The notes beneath the pieces were generated by a model, which was not told where the DNA came from, searched no databases, and saw only the letters and a program-made list of their open reading frames with translations. From assembly GCA_027618475.1 (NCBI GenBank), contig JAQCEJ010000022.1:1-63612 (forward strand): 63,612 bases of DNA, given 5' to 3'. The stretch comes from Planctomycetota bacterium (GTDB lineage: Bacteria > Planctomycetota > Planctomycetia > Planctomycetales > Planctomycetaceae). Below are positions 18,965 through 27,630 of this stretch, one piece after another. Every line of letters starts with the position of its first letter. Position 1 is the stretch's first letter. The position numbers and the translations under genes are program-made.

Positions 18965-20706
18965 GGCGTCTCCTCCTGGGTTTCGTCCTCATAGACGAAC
19001 CCCAGCGTCGAGAGCAACGTGAGCAGTCCAGTCCGCGACTGCTCGAACCATTCTCGATCACCCGAATTCATCGCCTGCTCGAATTGATCGATGCCCGATT
19101 CCAATTCGTCGCGCTGGAACGACGCCACTTCACCGACCACTCGTTCGGCAAACAGAACCAGATGCCGATTACGCATCTCGTCGCGCGGATAGAATTTCAA
19201 ACCCTGCATCCGGCGAAGCGCTTTTTCGATTTCGGCCTTCGACAGCGTGCCGGCGTTTTGCGTAAGCACCGCGGCGAACTTCTTCCCGGTCTGAGGCACG
19301 AACGCCTCGACTTCCAAAATACCGTTGAGGTCATACGTGAACCGGATCTGAATGGGCTGTCCCGACGGACCGGGAGGAATGCCCGAGACCTGCAATTCGC
19401 CGAGCTTTAGATTGCCCTCCACTTTGCGCGATTCTCCCTGGAAAACCCGCACGAGCACCTCGCGCTGGTTCGGAGCGATGGTCGAAACGATCTGCTCGCG
19501 CGAAACGGGAATGGTTGTGTTGCGATGGATGATCGGCAAGAAGTATCCCGTCATCTGGTGCTGCCCGAACTCCTTGACGATCTCGACGCCGAGCGTGAAT
19601 GGGCAGACGTCGGTCATCACCATGTCGTCGACGGCGCGGTCGTCGCTGATCAATGCCGCCTGCACCGCGGCCCCCAGCGCCACGACGTAATCGGGATCGT
19701 ACGTGCAGAGCGGCTCGACGCCGAAGAAGGTTTTCACATAATTACGGACGGCGTTCATCCGCGTGGCGCCGCCGACCAGAATCACATTTTGAAATTCGCC
19801 GGTTTCCCGCCGCGAGTCGCGCACCGCCTTCGCGATCGGCCGGGCGAGACGTTTCACGAGCGGATCGATCAGCGTGTCGAATTGCTTTTGCGTCACCCGC
19901 AAGATCTCGGGATCGTCGCCGATGTCCCCGTTCAGATCGGGCATGCGAATCGTCGCTTCGCTTTCAACGGCCAGCCGGCGTTTCGCCGCTTCGCATTCGG
20001 ACCGCAGGCGTGCGACCAGTTGCGGATGACGCATCTCCGCCGTTTCGAGATTGAGTTTCTGGCTCTCCAGAGCCCACGCCGTCAATCGATTGGTGAAGTC
20101 TTCGCCGCCGAGGAAACTTTCGCCCGCGGTGGAAATAATTTCCAGCGTCCCCTCGAAGACTTCCATCGCCGTTACGTCGAAGGTGCCACCGCCGAGATCG
20201 ATCACGATGAAATACTTCTCGGCCTGGCGGTCGTGAAATCCATATTTGAGCGCGGCGGCCGTCGGCTCATTGATGATGCGACGCACATTCAGCCCAGCGA
20301 GTTCTCCGGCGAGGCGAGTCGCCTTTCGCTGATTGTCGTTGAAGTACGCAGGAACGGTGATGACGGCATCGCGAACCGCTTTGCCGAGATACGCCTCGGC
20401 ATCTTGCTTGAGCGACTTTAGCACCAGGCTCGACAGCTCCGGTGCCGAGAATTCGCGACCGCCAATCTGGACGCGGCGGTTCGTCCCCATCAACCGCTTG
20501 AAGGCCGCCATGCAGCGGTCCGGTTGCACGACGGCCAACTCTTTTGCGGCGGCGCCGACGAGGATTTCGTCGGCGGCGGTCACGCCGATCACCGAAGGGG
20601 TCAGGAGTTGACCGATCGCATTAGGAATCAGTTTCGGCTGACCGTCCTCAAAGATGGCGCACAACGAGTTTGTCGTGCCCAGATCGATGCCGATAAAGGG
20701 AGCCAT
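18961..20706 (-). CDS. Hsp70 family chaperone, HscC-like
   Basis: 581-residue Hsp70, shorter than DnaK (about 640) and close to the HscC group. The ATPase domain shows IDLGTTNS (7-14), [20 protein letters not shown] (about 140-159), [11 protein letters not shown] (about 168-178), [10 protein letters not shown] (about 190-199) and [11 protein letters not shown] (about 315-325). The substrate-binding domain (about 370-500) includes [13 protein letters not shown]. The C-terminal lid is short and lacks a DnaK-like acidic tail. The start at ATG 20706 puts [13 protein letters not shown] at the N-terminus as in the family; the longer frame to 20784 adds an unrelated 26 residues. It heads an operon with an anchored protein and two J-like membrane proteins, as HscC is paired with membrane J-proteins in other bacteria. 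I see no GrpE or classical DnaJ here. Confidence 0.9.
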   Translation of the reverse strand: MAPFIGIDLGTTNSLCAIFEDGQPKLIPNAIGQLLTPSVIGVTAADEILVGAAAKELAVVQPDRCMAAFKRLMGTNRRVQIGGREFSAPELSSLVLKSLKQDAEAYLGKAVRDAVITVPAYFNDNQRKATRLAGELAGLNVRRIINEPTAAALKYGFHDRQAEKYFIVIDLGGGTFDVTAMEVFEGTLEIISTAGESFLGGEDFTNRLTAWALESQKLNLETAEMRHPQLVARLRSECEAAKRRLAVESEATIRMPDLNGDIGDDPEILRVTQKQFDTLIDPLVKRLARPIAKAVRDSRRETGEFQNVILVGGATRMNAVRNYVKTFFGVEPLCTYDPDYVVALGAAVQAALISDDRAVDDMVMTDVCPFTLGVEIVKEFGQHQMTGYFLPIIHRNTTIPVSREQIVSTIAPNQREVLVRVFQGESRKVEGNLKLGELQVSGIPPGPSGQPIQIRFTYDLNGILEVEAFVPQTGKKFAAVLTQNAGTLSKAEIEKALRRMQGLKFYPRDEMRNRHLVLFAERVVGEVASFQRDELESGIDQFEQAMNSGDREWFEQSRTGLLTLLSTLGFVYEDETQEETP

Positions 20707-20843
20707 AAAATTCAGCCTGGAAGAAGAAGCGAAGTCACGAACCGAAGAAACCATCATAATTCGACTGCGGGACATTGTCAGCAATGAGCGTCAAGTTTTA
20801 CCCCCGCACCATCGCCGAAGTCGACCTAATTCCGGGGCACTTG

Positions 20844-21035
20844 GCGGGGTGGCTCAGACAATCTGAGAAAGTTGGATTTGGTTTTGGGTGGTACAGACGC
20901 CATTGCGTCTGTATTGCGCAGCAACAAGAAGCTGTGAATCCGGCATCAGGAAGGGTTCCTCATTTCGGATGGAACCCGATTGACAAGCGTCTTGTGCCAA
21001 GGCACTCAGACGGAGGACCGTCTGAGCCACCCCGC
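20844..21035. repeat. Multi-hairpin palindromic element
   Basis: Non-coding block in the 829-bp gap between the Hsp70 operon and the sulfatase-fold gene. Perfect 16-bp outer arms (gcggggtggctcagac at 20844-20859; its complement at 21020-21035) enclose further hairpins. One 9-bp stem at 20892-20900/20905-20913 has a 4-nt loop, and another at 21005-21013/21018-21026 has loop agga. The rest of the gap (20707-20843, 21036-21535) shows nothing I can call beyond the promoters that must be there. Confidence 0.75.
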
Positions 21036-21535
21036 ATAACCCCGTTCGCATCCAATGCCTTCATCCGACTTCTCCCCAATTCGTAACCCTCAATCGATCT
21101 TTTCTGACTCCTCACTGGTGCGGTGCATGTCATCCGCGGCGGCATGTTCGGTGGTAATGCATACGTATGCCGGAGTTCGTTCCGCCATGCCGGATATGAA
21201 CTGTTCCGCGACCGTTATCATGGCTTTCGAAGTGTGCGGGGAATCAACGCTTGAATCCCGACCAAAAAACTATTCCAACATCTCTGTCGATCGATTATAT
21301 TTCCCGCGCAGCGTCGCTTTGAAAAAACAGAGCCGGGTGGCGCCTTGGTTTGGAAAACAGAAGGGTTGTATCCGCCGAATTCTGTGGGATCGGTCGTAGT
21401 CTGTGCGGATTGAGAGTTGATCGCGACGAGATTGCTGTGTCGCATCGACTTTCCGCGAGGCCGATCGCCGTCGCGTTTTCGCTTTCCCTGCTGGTTTTCC
21501 TCTCCGGGCTTCTCCCGATGACGAGAGGGATCTCG

Positions 21536-22951
21536 ATGTCGGAAACAAATCCATCGAATACCGTCGGCGTCGATCGACGAAGCTTCCTTAAACGCGCTTC
21601 GGTTGCCGTGTGCGGAGTCGGGGGTGTCGCAGCCGCCTGTGCGTCGCTCGCGGCGTGGAGTTTATCGTCGGCAAAACGGCGTCTGCCGACGATCGTGCTT
21701 ATCACACTCGACACGACGCGGGCCGATCATCTGGGATGCTACGGGTATCCTCGGCCGACGAGTCCGCACCTCGACCGCTTCGCTGCCGAATCGCTCGTGT
21801 TCGAACAGGCGATTTCCTCAGCAACGTGGACGTTGCCGGCGCATGTCTCGCTGTTCACGGGAAAATTCACCGCCAGCCACGGTGTCTGCAAGGCACTCGA
21901 CGGCGAACTCGACCTGGAGATTCCTCAGTACGGTCCTGAGGCGGTGAATCATTATCGTTCGCGGTCGATCGCCGCTGACGAGCGGATGCTGGCAGAGTTT
22001 CTCAGCGACGCCGGTTATGCGACGGCTGCCATCGTGGCTGGTCCGTGGATGAAGCGAGTCTTCGGACTCGATCGCGGGTTCGACATGTACGACGACGAGA
22101 ACATCGAAACGGTCAACGCGCGTCCCGCTGAAGAAGTCACCGACCGCGCGTTACATTTAATGTCGATACAGGCGGAGCAGCCGCAGTTTCTGTTCCTCAA
22201 TTATTTTGATCCTCATTTTCCCTACGCACCGCCAAGCGAATTCATACAGCGACTGACGAACAGCGATTCGAGTTTCGTGTCGGACGATATTTCTCCAGGC
22301 TTACAGCAGCGGATCGACCGGTACGATGCAGAGATAATGTACCTCGATCATCATCTCGGCCGTCTGTTCGAGGGAATGCGCTCGCAAGGCCTGTTCGACG
22401 TGGCACTGATCGTCGTGACCGGCGATCACGGAGAAATGCTCGGCGAACATGGCGTGTTCGGACACCCGGGGGTAGTGTATCAAGAGGCGGTGCACGTACC
22501 GCTGATCGTCAAGCAGCCAAGACGTTATCGCGAGGTCGGCCGGCGATCGGGATGGACGCAGTTGATCGACGTGTTTCCGTTCCTGCTTGACGCCGCAGAA
22601 ATCGACGTTCCAGAAAAGATTCAAGGAACCGGGTTTGCTACCGTCGATCACCCGATCGTGATCGAAAGCCGGACACTGCCTGGCATCAACGAGGGGGGTG
22701 ACTGGTTCGCTCTGATTGACGGAGATATGAAATTCGTCTGGAGCAGCGAAGGGAACCACATGCTCTTCGATCTCCGTCGCGATCCCCGCGAACACGACAA
22801 TTTGTTCGCGAACAACCCGGAGAAATCGCGAGGGCTGGACGACGCCTTGCATAAATATCTAGCGAGCCTGCCGGTCCCCGGTCCGCAAACGGTCGCTCCC
22901 GTCGACCGGCAAACCCATGCACTACTCAAAAGCCTGGGCTACCTGCGGTGA
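21536..22951 (+). CDS. Sulfatase-fold (alkaline phosphatase superfamily) protein, Thr at nucleophile position
   Basis: 471-residue exported protein. A Tat-type signal (DRRSFLKRASVAVCGVGG, about 11-28) precedes a sulfatase-like domain with the first metal motif TLDTTRADHLGCYGYPRPTS (about 60-79). At the usual C-x-(P/A)-x-R formylglycine site it reads T99-L-P101-A-H103, so it cannot be matured to formylglycine. The C-terminal metal block is VVTGDHGEMLGEHGVFGHPG (about 296-315). The 'TLPAH-SLFTG' subgroup is widespread; it may be a phosphodiesterase, phosphotransferase or other hydrolase rather than a sulfatase. The start at ATG 21536 follows gagaggga and gives the Tat signal at once; ATG 21518 is an alternative. 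It converges on the M14 peptidase with a 6-bp gap. Confidence 0.85.
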   Translation: MSETNPSNTVGVDRRSFLKRASVAVCGVGGVAAACASLAAWSLSSAKRRLPTIVLITLDTTRADHLGCYGYPRPTSPHLDRFAAESLVFEQAISSATWTLPAHVSLFTGKFTASHGVCKALDGELDLEIPQYGPEAVNHYRSRSIAADERMLAEFLSDAGYATAAIVAGPWMKRVFGLDRGFDMYDDENIETVNARPAEEVTDRALHLMSIQAEQPQFLFLNYFDPHFPYAPPSEFIQRLTNSDSSFVSDDISPGLQQRIDRYDAEIMYLDHHLGRLFEGMRSQGLFDVALIVVTGDHGEMLGEHGVFGHPGVVYQEAVHVPLIVKQPRRYREVGRRSGWTQLIDVFPFLLDAAEIDVPEKIQGTGFATVDHPIVIESRTLPGINEGGDWFALIDGDMKFVWSSEGNHMLFDLRRDPREHDNLFANNPEKSRGLDDALHKYLASLPVPGPQTVAPVDRQTHALLKSLGYLR

Positions 22952-22957
22952 TCGGCG

Positions 22958-23983
22958 TCATTTCGCGTCGGCTGTTGCTCCTCGGATGAACGCCAGCAGC
23001 GAACTGCCGGTTTCGTTCCAGGTCGCCTCGCCTGTCAGGTCGTGTGGGAGTTCCAGGGTGATTGTTGGAATCTGGCGGTCGACTCCCGCCCAGGAACCGA
23101 AGCTGCCGGGGGTCGGGTAACCGATCGATTTCAGGACCGGATAACCGTTGTGCTGTGCCATCAGTTCGGCAACCTCTTCACCGGGGCCGTCGTAGTTATT
23201 GCCGTGGCGTCCGCGAGAAATGGCGTGGATGGAAATGATGCGGGCGGGGCTGAGCAGTTCGACCCCCTTGATGATCGCCTGCGTTTCGGGTTCGCTGGAG
23301 TGCTCCTTTCCTCCGAAATAGCGGCCGGGCTTTCCGAGAGCCCAGTTACGCGCGGGAAAGTTGCGATTCACGTCGACCTCGTGCCGATTCGTCCGGCGAT
23401 TGAGAGCGAAACCGTCGGGATTGGCAACGGCGATGATGCCGACTGCTTTCCCCCGGTAATGTTCGGGTTCGGCATCGAGTGCGTTTAACAGATGATGAAT
23501 AAGTTCAACGCTGTTCCCTTCATCGCCGTGAATGCCCGCGAAGATCAGGACCGGATCGGGACCGGTACCGAAGAGTTGCAACACGATGGGGATTCCCTTC
23601 ACCGAGTAGCCGAGAACCAGCGTATCACGATCGCTTCGGCGATCGAAGCGTGGAACCGGTTCGGGGGAGGGAATCGGCGGAGCGGGCGTCACAAACAACT
23701 GATCGGACGGGGGACGATTCCAGATCAGACCGCCGGCCGACATGCCGGGAGTCAGTTTTCCGCGATTTCGAGCGTATTCCCAGGGATCTTCGGGATCGTA
23801 ATTAAACGGCCGGATGAAGATCTCATGTTCGGCACGAACCGTCTCGGCTGCAATCGTTACGATGTCATCTCCTGCCGCGGGGAAGGGGACTAACGCCGCC
23901 AAGAGCAGCCAGGTACCCAGACCGGCGAGCATGATGGCACGAGACTGACACCGAACCCAGCGGTCGAAATTCCTGACCCTCAT
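22958..23983 (-). CDS. Exported M14-family zinc carboxypeptidase / amidase
   Basis: 341-residue protein with an N-terminal signal or anchor (about 16-38, AIMLAGLGTWLLLAALV). A zinc-peptidase domain of family M14 (MpaA/succinylglutamate-desuccinylase-like) occupies about 120-335. Visible residues are the first zinc ligands in IFAGIHGDEGNS (HxxE), the substrate-binding DVNRNFP, the third ligand in ISIHAI and the general-base Glu in TLELP. MpaA-type enzymes cut the gamma-D-Glu-diaminopimelate bond of murein peptides; given the predicted periplasmic location a cell-wall peptide role is plausible but unproved. The start at ATG 23983 has gggag with suitable spacing; the 25-residue upstream extension lacks a signal-like character. 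Confidence 0.83.
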   Translation of the reverse strand: MRVRNFDRWVRCQSRAIMLAGLGTWLLLAALVPFPAAGDDIVTIAAETVRAEHEIFIRPFNYDPEDPWEYARNRGKLTPGMSAGGLIWNRPPSDQLFVTPAPPIPSPEPVPRFDRRSDRDTLVLGYSVKGIPIVLQLFGTGPDPVLIFAGIHGDEGNSVELIHHLLNALDAEPEHYRGKAVGIIAVANPDGFALNRRTNRHEVDVNRNFPARNWALGKPGRYFGGKEHSSEPETQAIIKGVELLSPARIISIHAISRGRHGNNYDGPGEEVAELMAQHNGYPVLKSIGYPTPGSFGSWAGVDRQIPTITLELPHDLTGEATWNETGSSLLAFIRGATADAK

Positions 23984-24219
23984 GAGACAGCTCCCGAATC
24001 GGGGTCGATTCCCCTGAAATTGAACATTCCCTCGCCGTAATCGATTCTGGACAGTCACCCTCTGTGGGGATATGATTGTTAAGGCGAGTCGTAAATCATA
24101 TCAAAGTCGCCGGCACCTGAATTTTTGCACATTTTTTCACGCACATTGCCCCGACAAAACCGGTTAAATGAAGTGCCCGTCACTTTGTCATGACAGTTCG
24201 CGTTCTACCAACCGATTCT

Positions 24220-24329
24220 TAGAACTGGTTTCATAACCCGGTTGGCGAAGGAAGAATCGTCCAAATTGTCCGGAATTACCCGCCGTCCAGAGGGTTATGA
24301 AACTGTTTGTAGTCATGAATCCAGTTCTA
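24220..24329. repeat. Palindromic dispersed element, family B, copy 2
   Basis: 110-bp element in the divergent gap upstream of the VWA gene. The outer 9-bp inverted repeat is tagaactgg (24220-24228) with ccagttcta (24321-24329). The inner pair ggtttcataaccc (24227-24239) and gggttatgaaact (24292-24304) matches 12 of 13. Positions 24220-24311 match 13280-13371 over 92 bp with six substitutions. The remainder of the 395-bp gap 23984-24378 shows no other structure. Confidence 0.8.
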
Positions 24330-24378
24330 GTAAGTTCCTCGACAATTGTCGAGACGTTGGCCATATCGAGGTTCATTG

Positions 24379-26313
24379 ATGACAACTAAGAACAGAAACG
24401 GCTTGATCATATCGGCTGCGGTTCACTTGATCGCGGTGATTGCCCTGTCACTGCTGCACCACGCAGTGGCCAACACCGAAGAATTGTATCAGATCGAGTC
24501 GGTGATCGCCGATGATCAGCGCGAGTTCGAAGAAATTCAGCAGGAACTCGACACACAAACCGAAATCGCCGAGACGTTGAACTTCGTCGCGGGAAGCGTC
24601 TCGTCGACGAATGTTGGATCGGCGGGAGGGGGAGCCCTCGGTGCCGATGCCGGGGCTTCGGCTCTCGAGAAAATCGAAGCCTCGGATGCGATGAGCGAAC
24701 CGGAACTCGATGTCGCCGTCGGGTTCGCAGAACTGCCGGCGGGCGACGTGCTCAGTAATGATCTGGGGGCGGGGGAAGTCTCTGGTGAAGTGGGAGCACT
24801 CGTGGAAGGTTACGGTGCCGCACTCGACCGGCTGACGCAAGAACTGATTCGCCTGATGCGCAAAGAACCGTTGCTCGTCGTCTGGTTGTTCGACGAATCT
24901 GAAAGCATGAAGGACGATCAAGCCGAACTCAAACAGCGCATCTACCGCGTCTACGAAGAACTGCGGCTTGTCAGCGATTCCGATACCGGTGACAAGGGAC
25001 CGAAACGCAAGAGAAAACTTTCCGACTTGCCGCTCGTCACGGCGATTACCAGTTTCGGGCAGGATTTTCATATCCACACCAAAGAACCGACCAACGACGA
25101 AAAAGTGTTAATGGCCGCCATCGACGGCATTCCCATCGATAGGACCGGCGTCGAGAACACCAATGCGGCGGTCATTTCGGTGGTCAATCAGTATCGTAAG
25201 CTGGCGCAAGGTTCCGATCGAAAACTGGTGATCGTGCTTGTGAGCGACGAATCGGGAGACGACGGTGAAGCGTTGCTCGAAGACGCCGTACATGCGGTGA
25301 AGCAGATGAAGGCGCCCGTCTATATCATGGGACGCGAGTCGGTGTTCGGGACGTTGTACGCATACATCCGGTGGATTCATCCCGATTACGGCTCGTTGCA
25401 CTATTTGCCGATTCGCCGCGGCCCCGAGACGCCGTTTGCCGAATTGTTGCAGTTCGACGGTTTCCGCAATCGCCGGGATGCTCAGATGAGCGGTTTCGGT
25501 CCGTACGATCAGGTGCGATTGGCACGGGACTCCGGGGGGATATTTTTTCAACTCCCTCACGAAGAGCAGAATTTGAACGATTTCGCAGAACAAAAAGAGA
25601 ACGTTCTGGTGATGCGCGAGTATCTTCCGAGTCTCGATGCACGGCGGAAATATGTCGAAGAACGCGACCGTTCGCCGTTTCGCCAGGCGGTCTGGAAAGT
25701 GATCGTGATGCTCAACCCCTACGATCCCGCCCATGCGGAAATCACTGTTCCGACGGAGGGTGTCTTCAGCCGCGACCCGGCGTCGTATCAACCCGCGATC
25801 GGACAGCGGATTCAGAGATGTCTGTTTACGCTCGGGGTGCTCAACATCGCCCAGCAGGAACTGGAAGGGGTCAAATCATTGCGTGCCAAAGAACGGTCGG
25901 TGCGGTGGCGTGCCAATTTTGACCTGATGTACGCACAGCTTTACGCCTACCGTCTGCGTCTTTTCGAATACGCGCTCGGTCTCGATCAGAATGCCAAAGC
26001 GCTCGCCACCTATGAATTCGCCAATGAAAAAGCGGATGCGTGGTACGTCGGCATCGGAGCGCCGGGATTGATCTATCCCGACGAAGTTCAAGCCAAGGCG
26101 CTGAAGATAACCAAAGCAGACATCGAGACCACCCACAAAAAAGCAGAGGAATTGCTGAACTTCGTGATCAAGTCGCACCCGAACACGTCGTGGGCTCAGC
26201 GGGCACAATGGGAATTCACCCGCAACTTCGGCGTAAATTTCGCCGAATACGAAACGCCCCCTCCTGTCCCGCGACCGGTAGTTGCCAATCCGGTGCCGAT
26301 TCCGAATTTGTGA
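24379..26313 (+). CDS. Membrane-anchored von Willebrand factor A domain protein
   Basis: 644-residue protein with one N-terminal membrane helix (about 8-28, GLIISAAVHLIAVIALSLL) of the TonB/energy-transducer style, then an acidic, glycine/alanine-rich linker. A VWA domain occupies about 165-390. Its metal-ion-dependent adhesion site reads D172-E-S-E-S176 (DxSxS), with a later conserved LVSDESGDDG. The C-terminal region (about 420-630) is helical and ends in a proline-rich tail (PPPVPRPVVANPVPIP). Such proteins are frequent in planctomycetes, with unknown role, probably protein-protein contact at the inner membrane. The start at ATG 24379 has cgagg upstream. The 3' end faces rimI with repeat A copy 2 in between. 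Confidence 0.85.
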   Translation: MTTKNRNGLIISAAVHLIAVIALSLLHHAVANTEELYQIESVIADDQREFEEIQQELDTQTEIAETLNFVAGSVSSTNVGSAGGGALGADAGASALEKIEASDAMSEPELDVAVGFAELPAGDVLSNDLGAGEVSGEVGALVEGYGAALDRLTQELIRLMRKEPLLVVWLFDESESMKDDQAELKQRIYRVYEELRLVSDSDTGDKGPKRKRKLSDLPLVTAITSFGQDFHIHTKEPTNDEKVLMAAIDGIPIDRTGVENTNAAVISVVNQYRKLAQGSDRKLVIVLVSDESGDDGEALLEDAVHAVKQMKAPVYIMGRESVFGTLYAYIRWIHPDYGSLHYLPIRRGPETPFAELLQFDGFRNRRDAQMSGFGPYDQVRLARDSGGIFFQLPHEEQNLNDFAEQKENVLVMREYLPSLDARRKYVEERDRSPFRQAVWKVIVMLNPYDPAHAEITVPTEGVFSRDPASYQPAIGQRIQRCLFTLGVLNIAQQELEGVKSLRAKERSVRWRANFDLMYAQLYAYRLRLFEYALGLDQNAKALATYEFANEKADAWYVGIGAPGLIYPDEVQAKALKITKADIETTHKKAEELLNFVIKSHPNTSWAQRAQWEFTRNFGVNFAEYETPPPVPRPVVANPVPIPNL

Positions 26314-26388
26314 GAAGGCCCAGCGTGTCTCGAATGAATTCGCGACGCGCCGATGAATCGGGTGGAAAGAAACAGCTGCCGTTTAGCA

Positions 26389-26514
26389 GCCTGTTGACAA
26401 TGAGGGATAATCAAATCATGTGTGCCACAGGTGGCTTCTCCACCCGTGTTTTTCTGATGCCACACAACCACACTGCCGGACAAGCCGGCAGTGCCACCCA
26501 TTTTTCAACGGACT
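26389..26514. repeat. Palindromic dispersed element, family A, copy 2
   Basis: Second copy of the element at 4297-4417, in the 202-bp convergent gap between the VWA and rimI genes. Terminal repeats near 26390-26398 and 26505-26514 are slightly degenerate. The central hairpin cactgccgg/ccggcagtg and flanking ggtggc/gccacc are fully conserved, while the loop side between them has diverged. It could serve as a bidirectional terminator here. Confidence 0.78.
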
Positions 26515-26515
26515 G

Positions 26516-27055
26516 TTAGACGTCGAAGTATTCCGAAATGCGATTGGTGGAAGAGAAGGGAAGAACCGCTTCTTCCGCCGACCAGTCGAGCCGGTACTGC
26601 ATCAGATACGCGTCCTCGGTCGTATCCTGAAAATGATTGCGTAAGACGTTCTGAGCGCGAAACCCCTGACTCTTGAAAAAGAGCTGGGCGGGAAGATTCG
26701 TCTCGCGAACTTCAAGCACAATTTCTTTGCGACGCTGTTGCGAGAGTTTGTCGATCACGCGCTGCACCATTTGCGCGCCGATCCCAATTCGCTGAGCGGC
26801 AGGAGAAACCGCGAAATTCAGAATCTGAATTCGCGACTTGTGCAACTCGTAAATCATAAAACCGGCGACCTGCCGATTGTACTCGGCGACCATGCCGATA
26901 CAGTTGCGTTGACGCAGACAGCAGAGAAACTCTTCTTCAGACCAGGCGAATTCGAAATTCGCCCGCTCGATTTCCAAAACTTCCAGCATGTCTCGACGAA
27001 TCAACCAGCGAATCTGAACTTTTACGTCCTGCTGTCGGGCCTGTCCGAAACTCAT
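26516..27055 (-). CDS. rimI: RimI-like GNAT N-acetyltransferase
   Basis: 179-residue acetyltransferase of the GNAT fold, most like RimI, which acetylates the N-terminus of ribosomal protein S18 with acetyl-CoA. Visible features are RRDMLEVLEIERANFEFAWS near the N-terminus (RimI-type E-x-FxxxW region), the acetyl-CoA-binding segment AVSPAAQRIGIGAQMVQRVI (about 92-111) and LEVRETNLPAQLFFKSQGF (about 121-139), where RimI has LEVR-N-A---Y---GF. The ATG at 27055 has GGGAGG five bases upstream. The protein runs about 30 residues longer than E. coli RimI at the C-terminus. The partners usually found with rimI (tsaB, tsaE) are absent here, so the precise target is less certain. Confidence 0.85.
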   Translation of the reverse strand: MSFGQARQQDVKVQIRWLIRRDMLEVLEIERANFEFAWSEEEFLCCLRQRNCIGMVAEYNRQVAGFMIYELHKSRIQILNFAVSPAAQRIGIGAQMVQRVIDKLSQQRRKEIVLEVRETNLPAQLFFKSQGFRAQNVLRNHFQDTTEDAYLMQYRLDWSAEEAVLPFSSTNRISEYFDV

Positions 27056-27630
27056 GTGGGCCTCCCTGCCACGTCATAACGGTTCGTATGATACCGGCGA
27101 CCTCAATACCGCCGATGGCCTTACCTGATACTTCCGAAATCGCTTGTCCAAATACATTGAAACCGGTGTCTGCGTGCAGGCAACGGCTCACGTTTTGTCA
27201 ACGACAATCACTATGCGATAAGTCATTACTTTTTGCATTATTCCCGAATGGGAAACTGCGAATCCCTGCAGAATGAATGGCGTCTGATTTTGATTTGTAT
27301 CAGATAGGGGCGGAAGATAACACATCTTCGACCGGGGGAAAAGATGAATTTTTCAGGAAAATTTCAACCGGCAGTAACGTCGATTTTGCCGTAAAATTAG
27401 TCCTTCGACACCGATCGAAGCCCGTCGCGTCATGGTTGTTTCGCATTTGGATTATCTCATGTCGTTTTGCAATTCGCGATGTTACAACCTGACCGACGAT
27501 GTTTCATTCCATCAAGACAGCACTTGTCGTATCGTTGCCTTATGAAAAATTCGGTTGACGACAACGTACGCTGATTGTCAGACTTTGCGCTGCTATATTC
27601 CGAACGGTTTCCCTCACATGAGTTGTACCG
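27056..27630. other. Long divergent intergenic region
   Basis: 575 bp between rimI (minus) and the radical SAM gene (plus), noticeably AT-richer than its surroundings. It must hold two promoters. Short open frames here have neither family resemblance nor good ribosome-binding sites, and I found no repeat or RNA fold worth naming. Confidence 0.45.
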
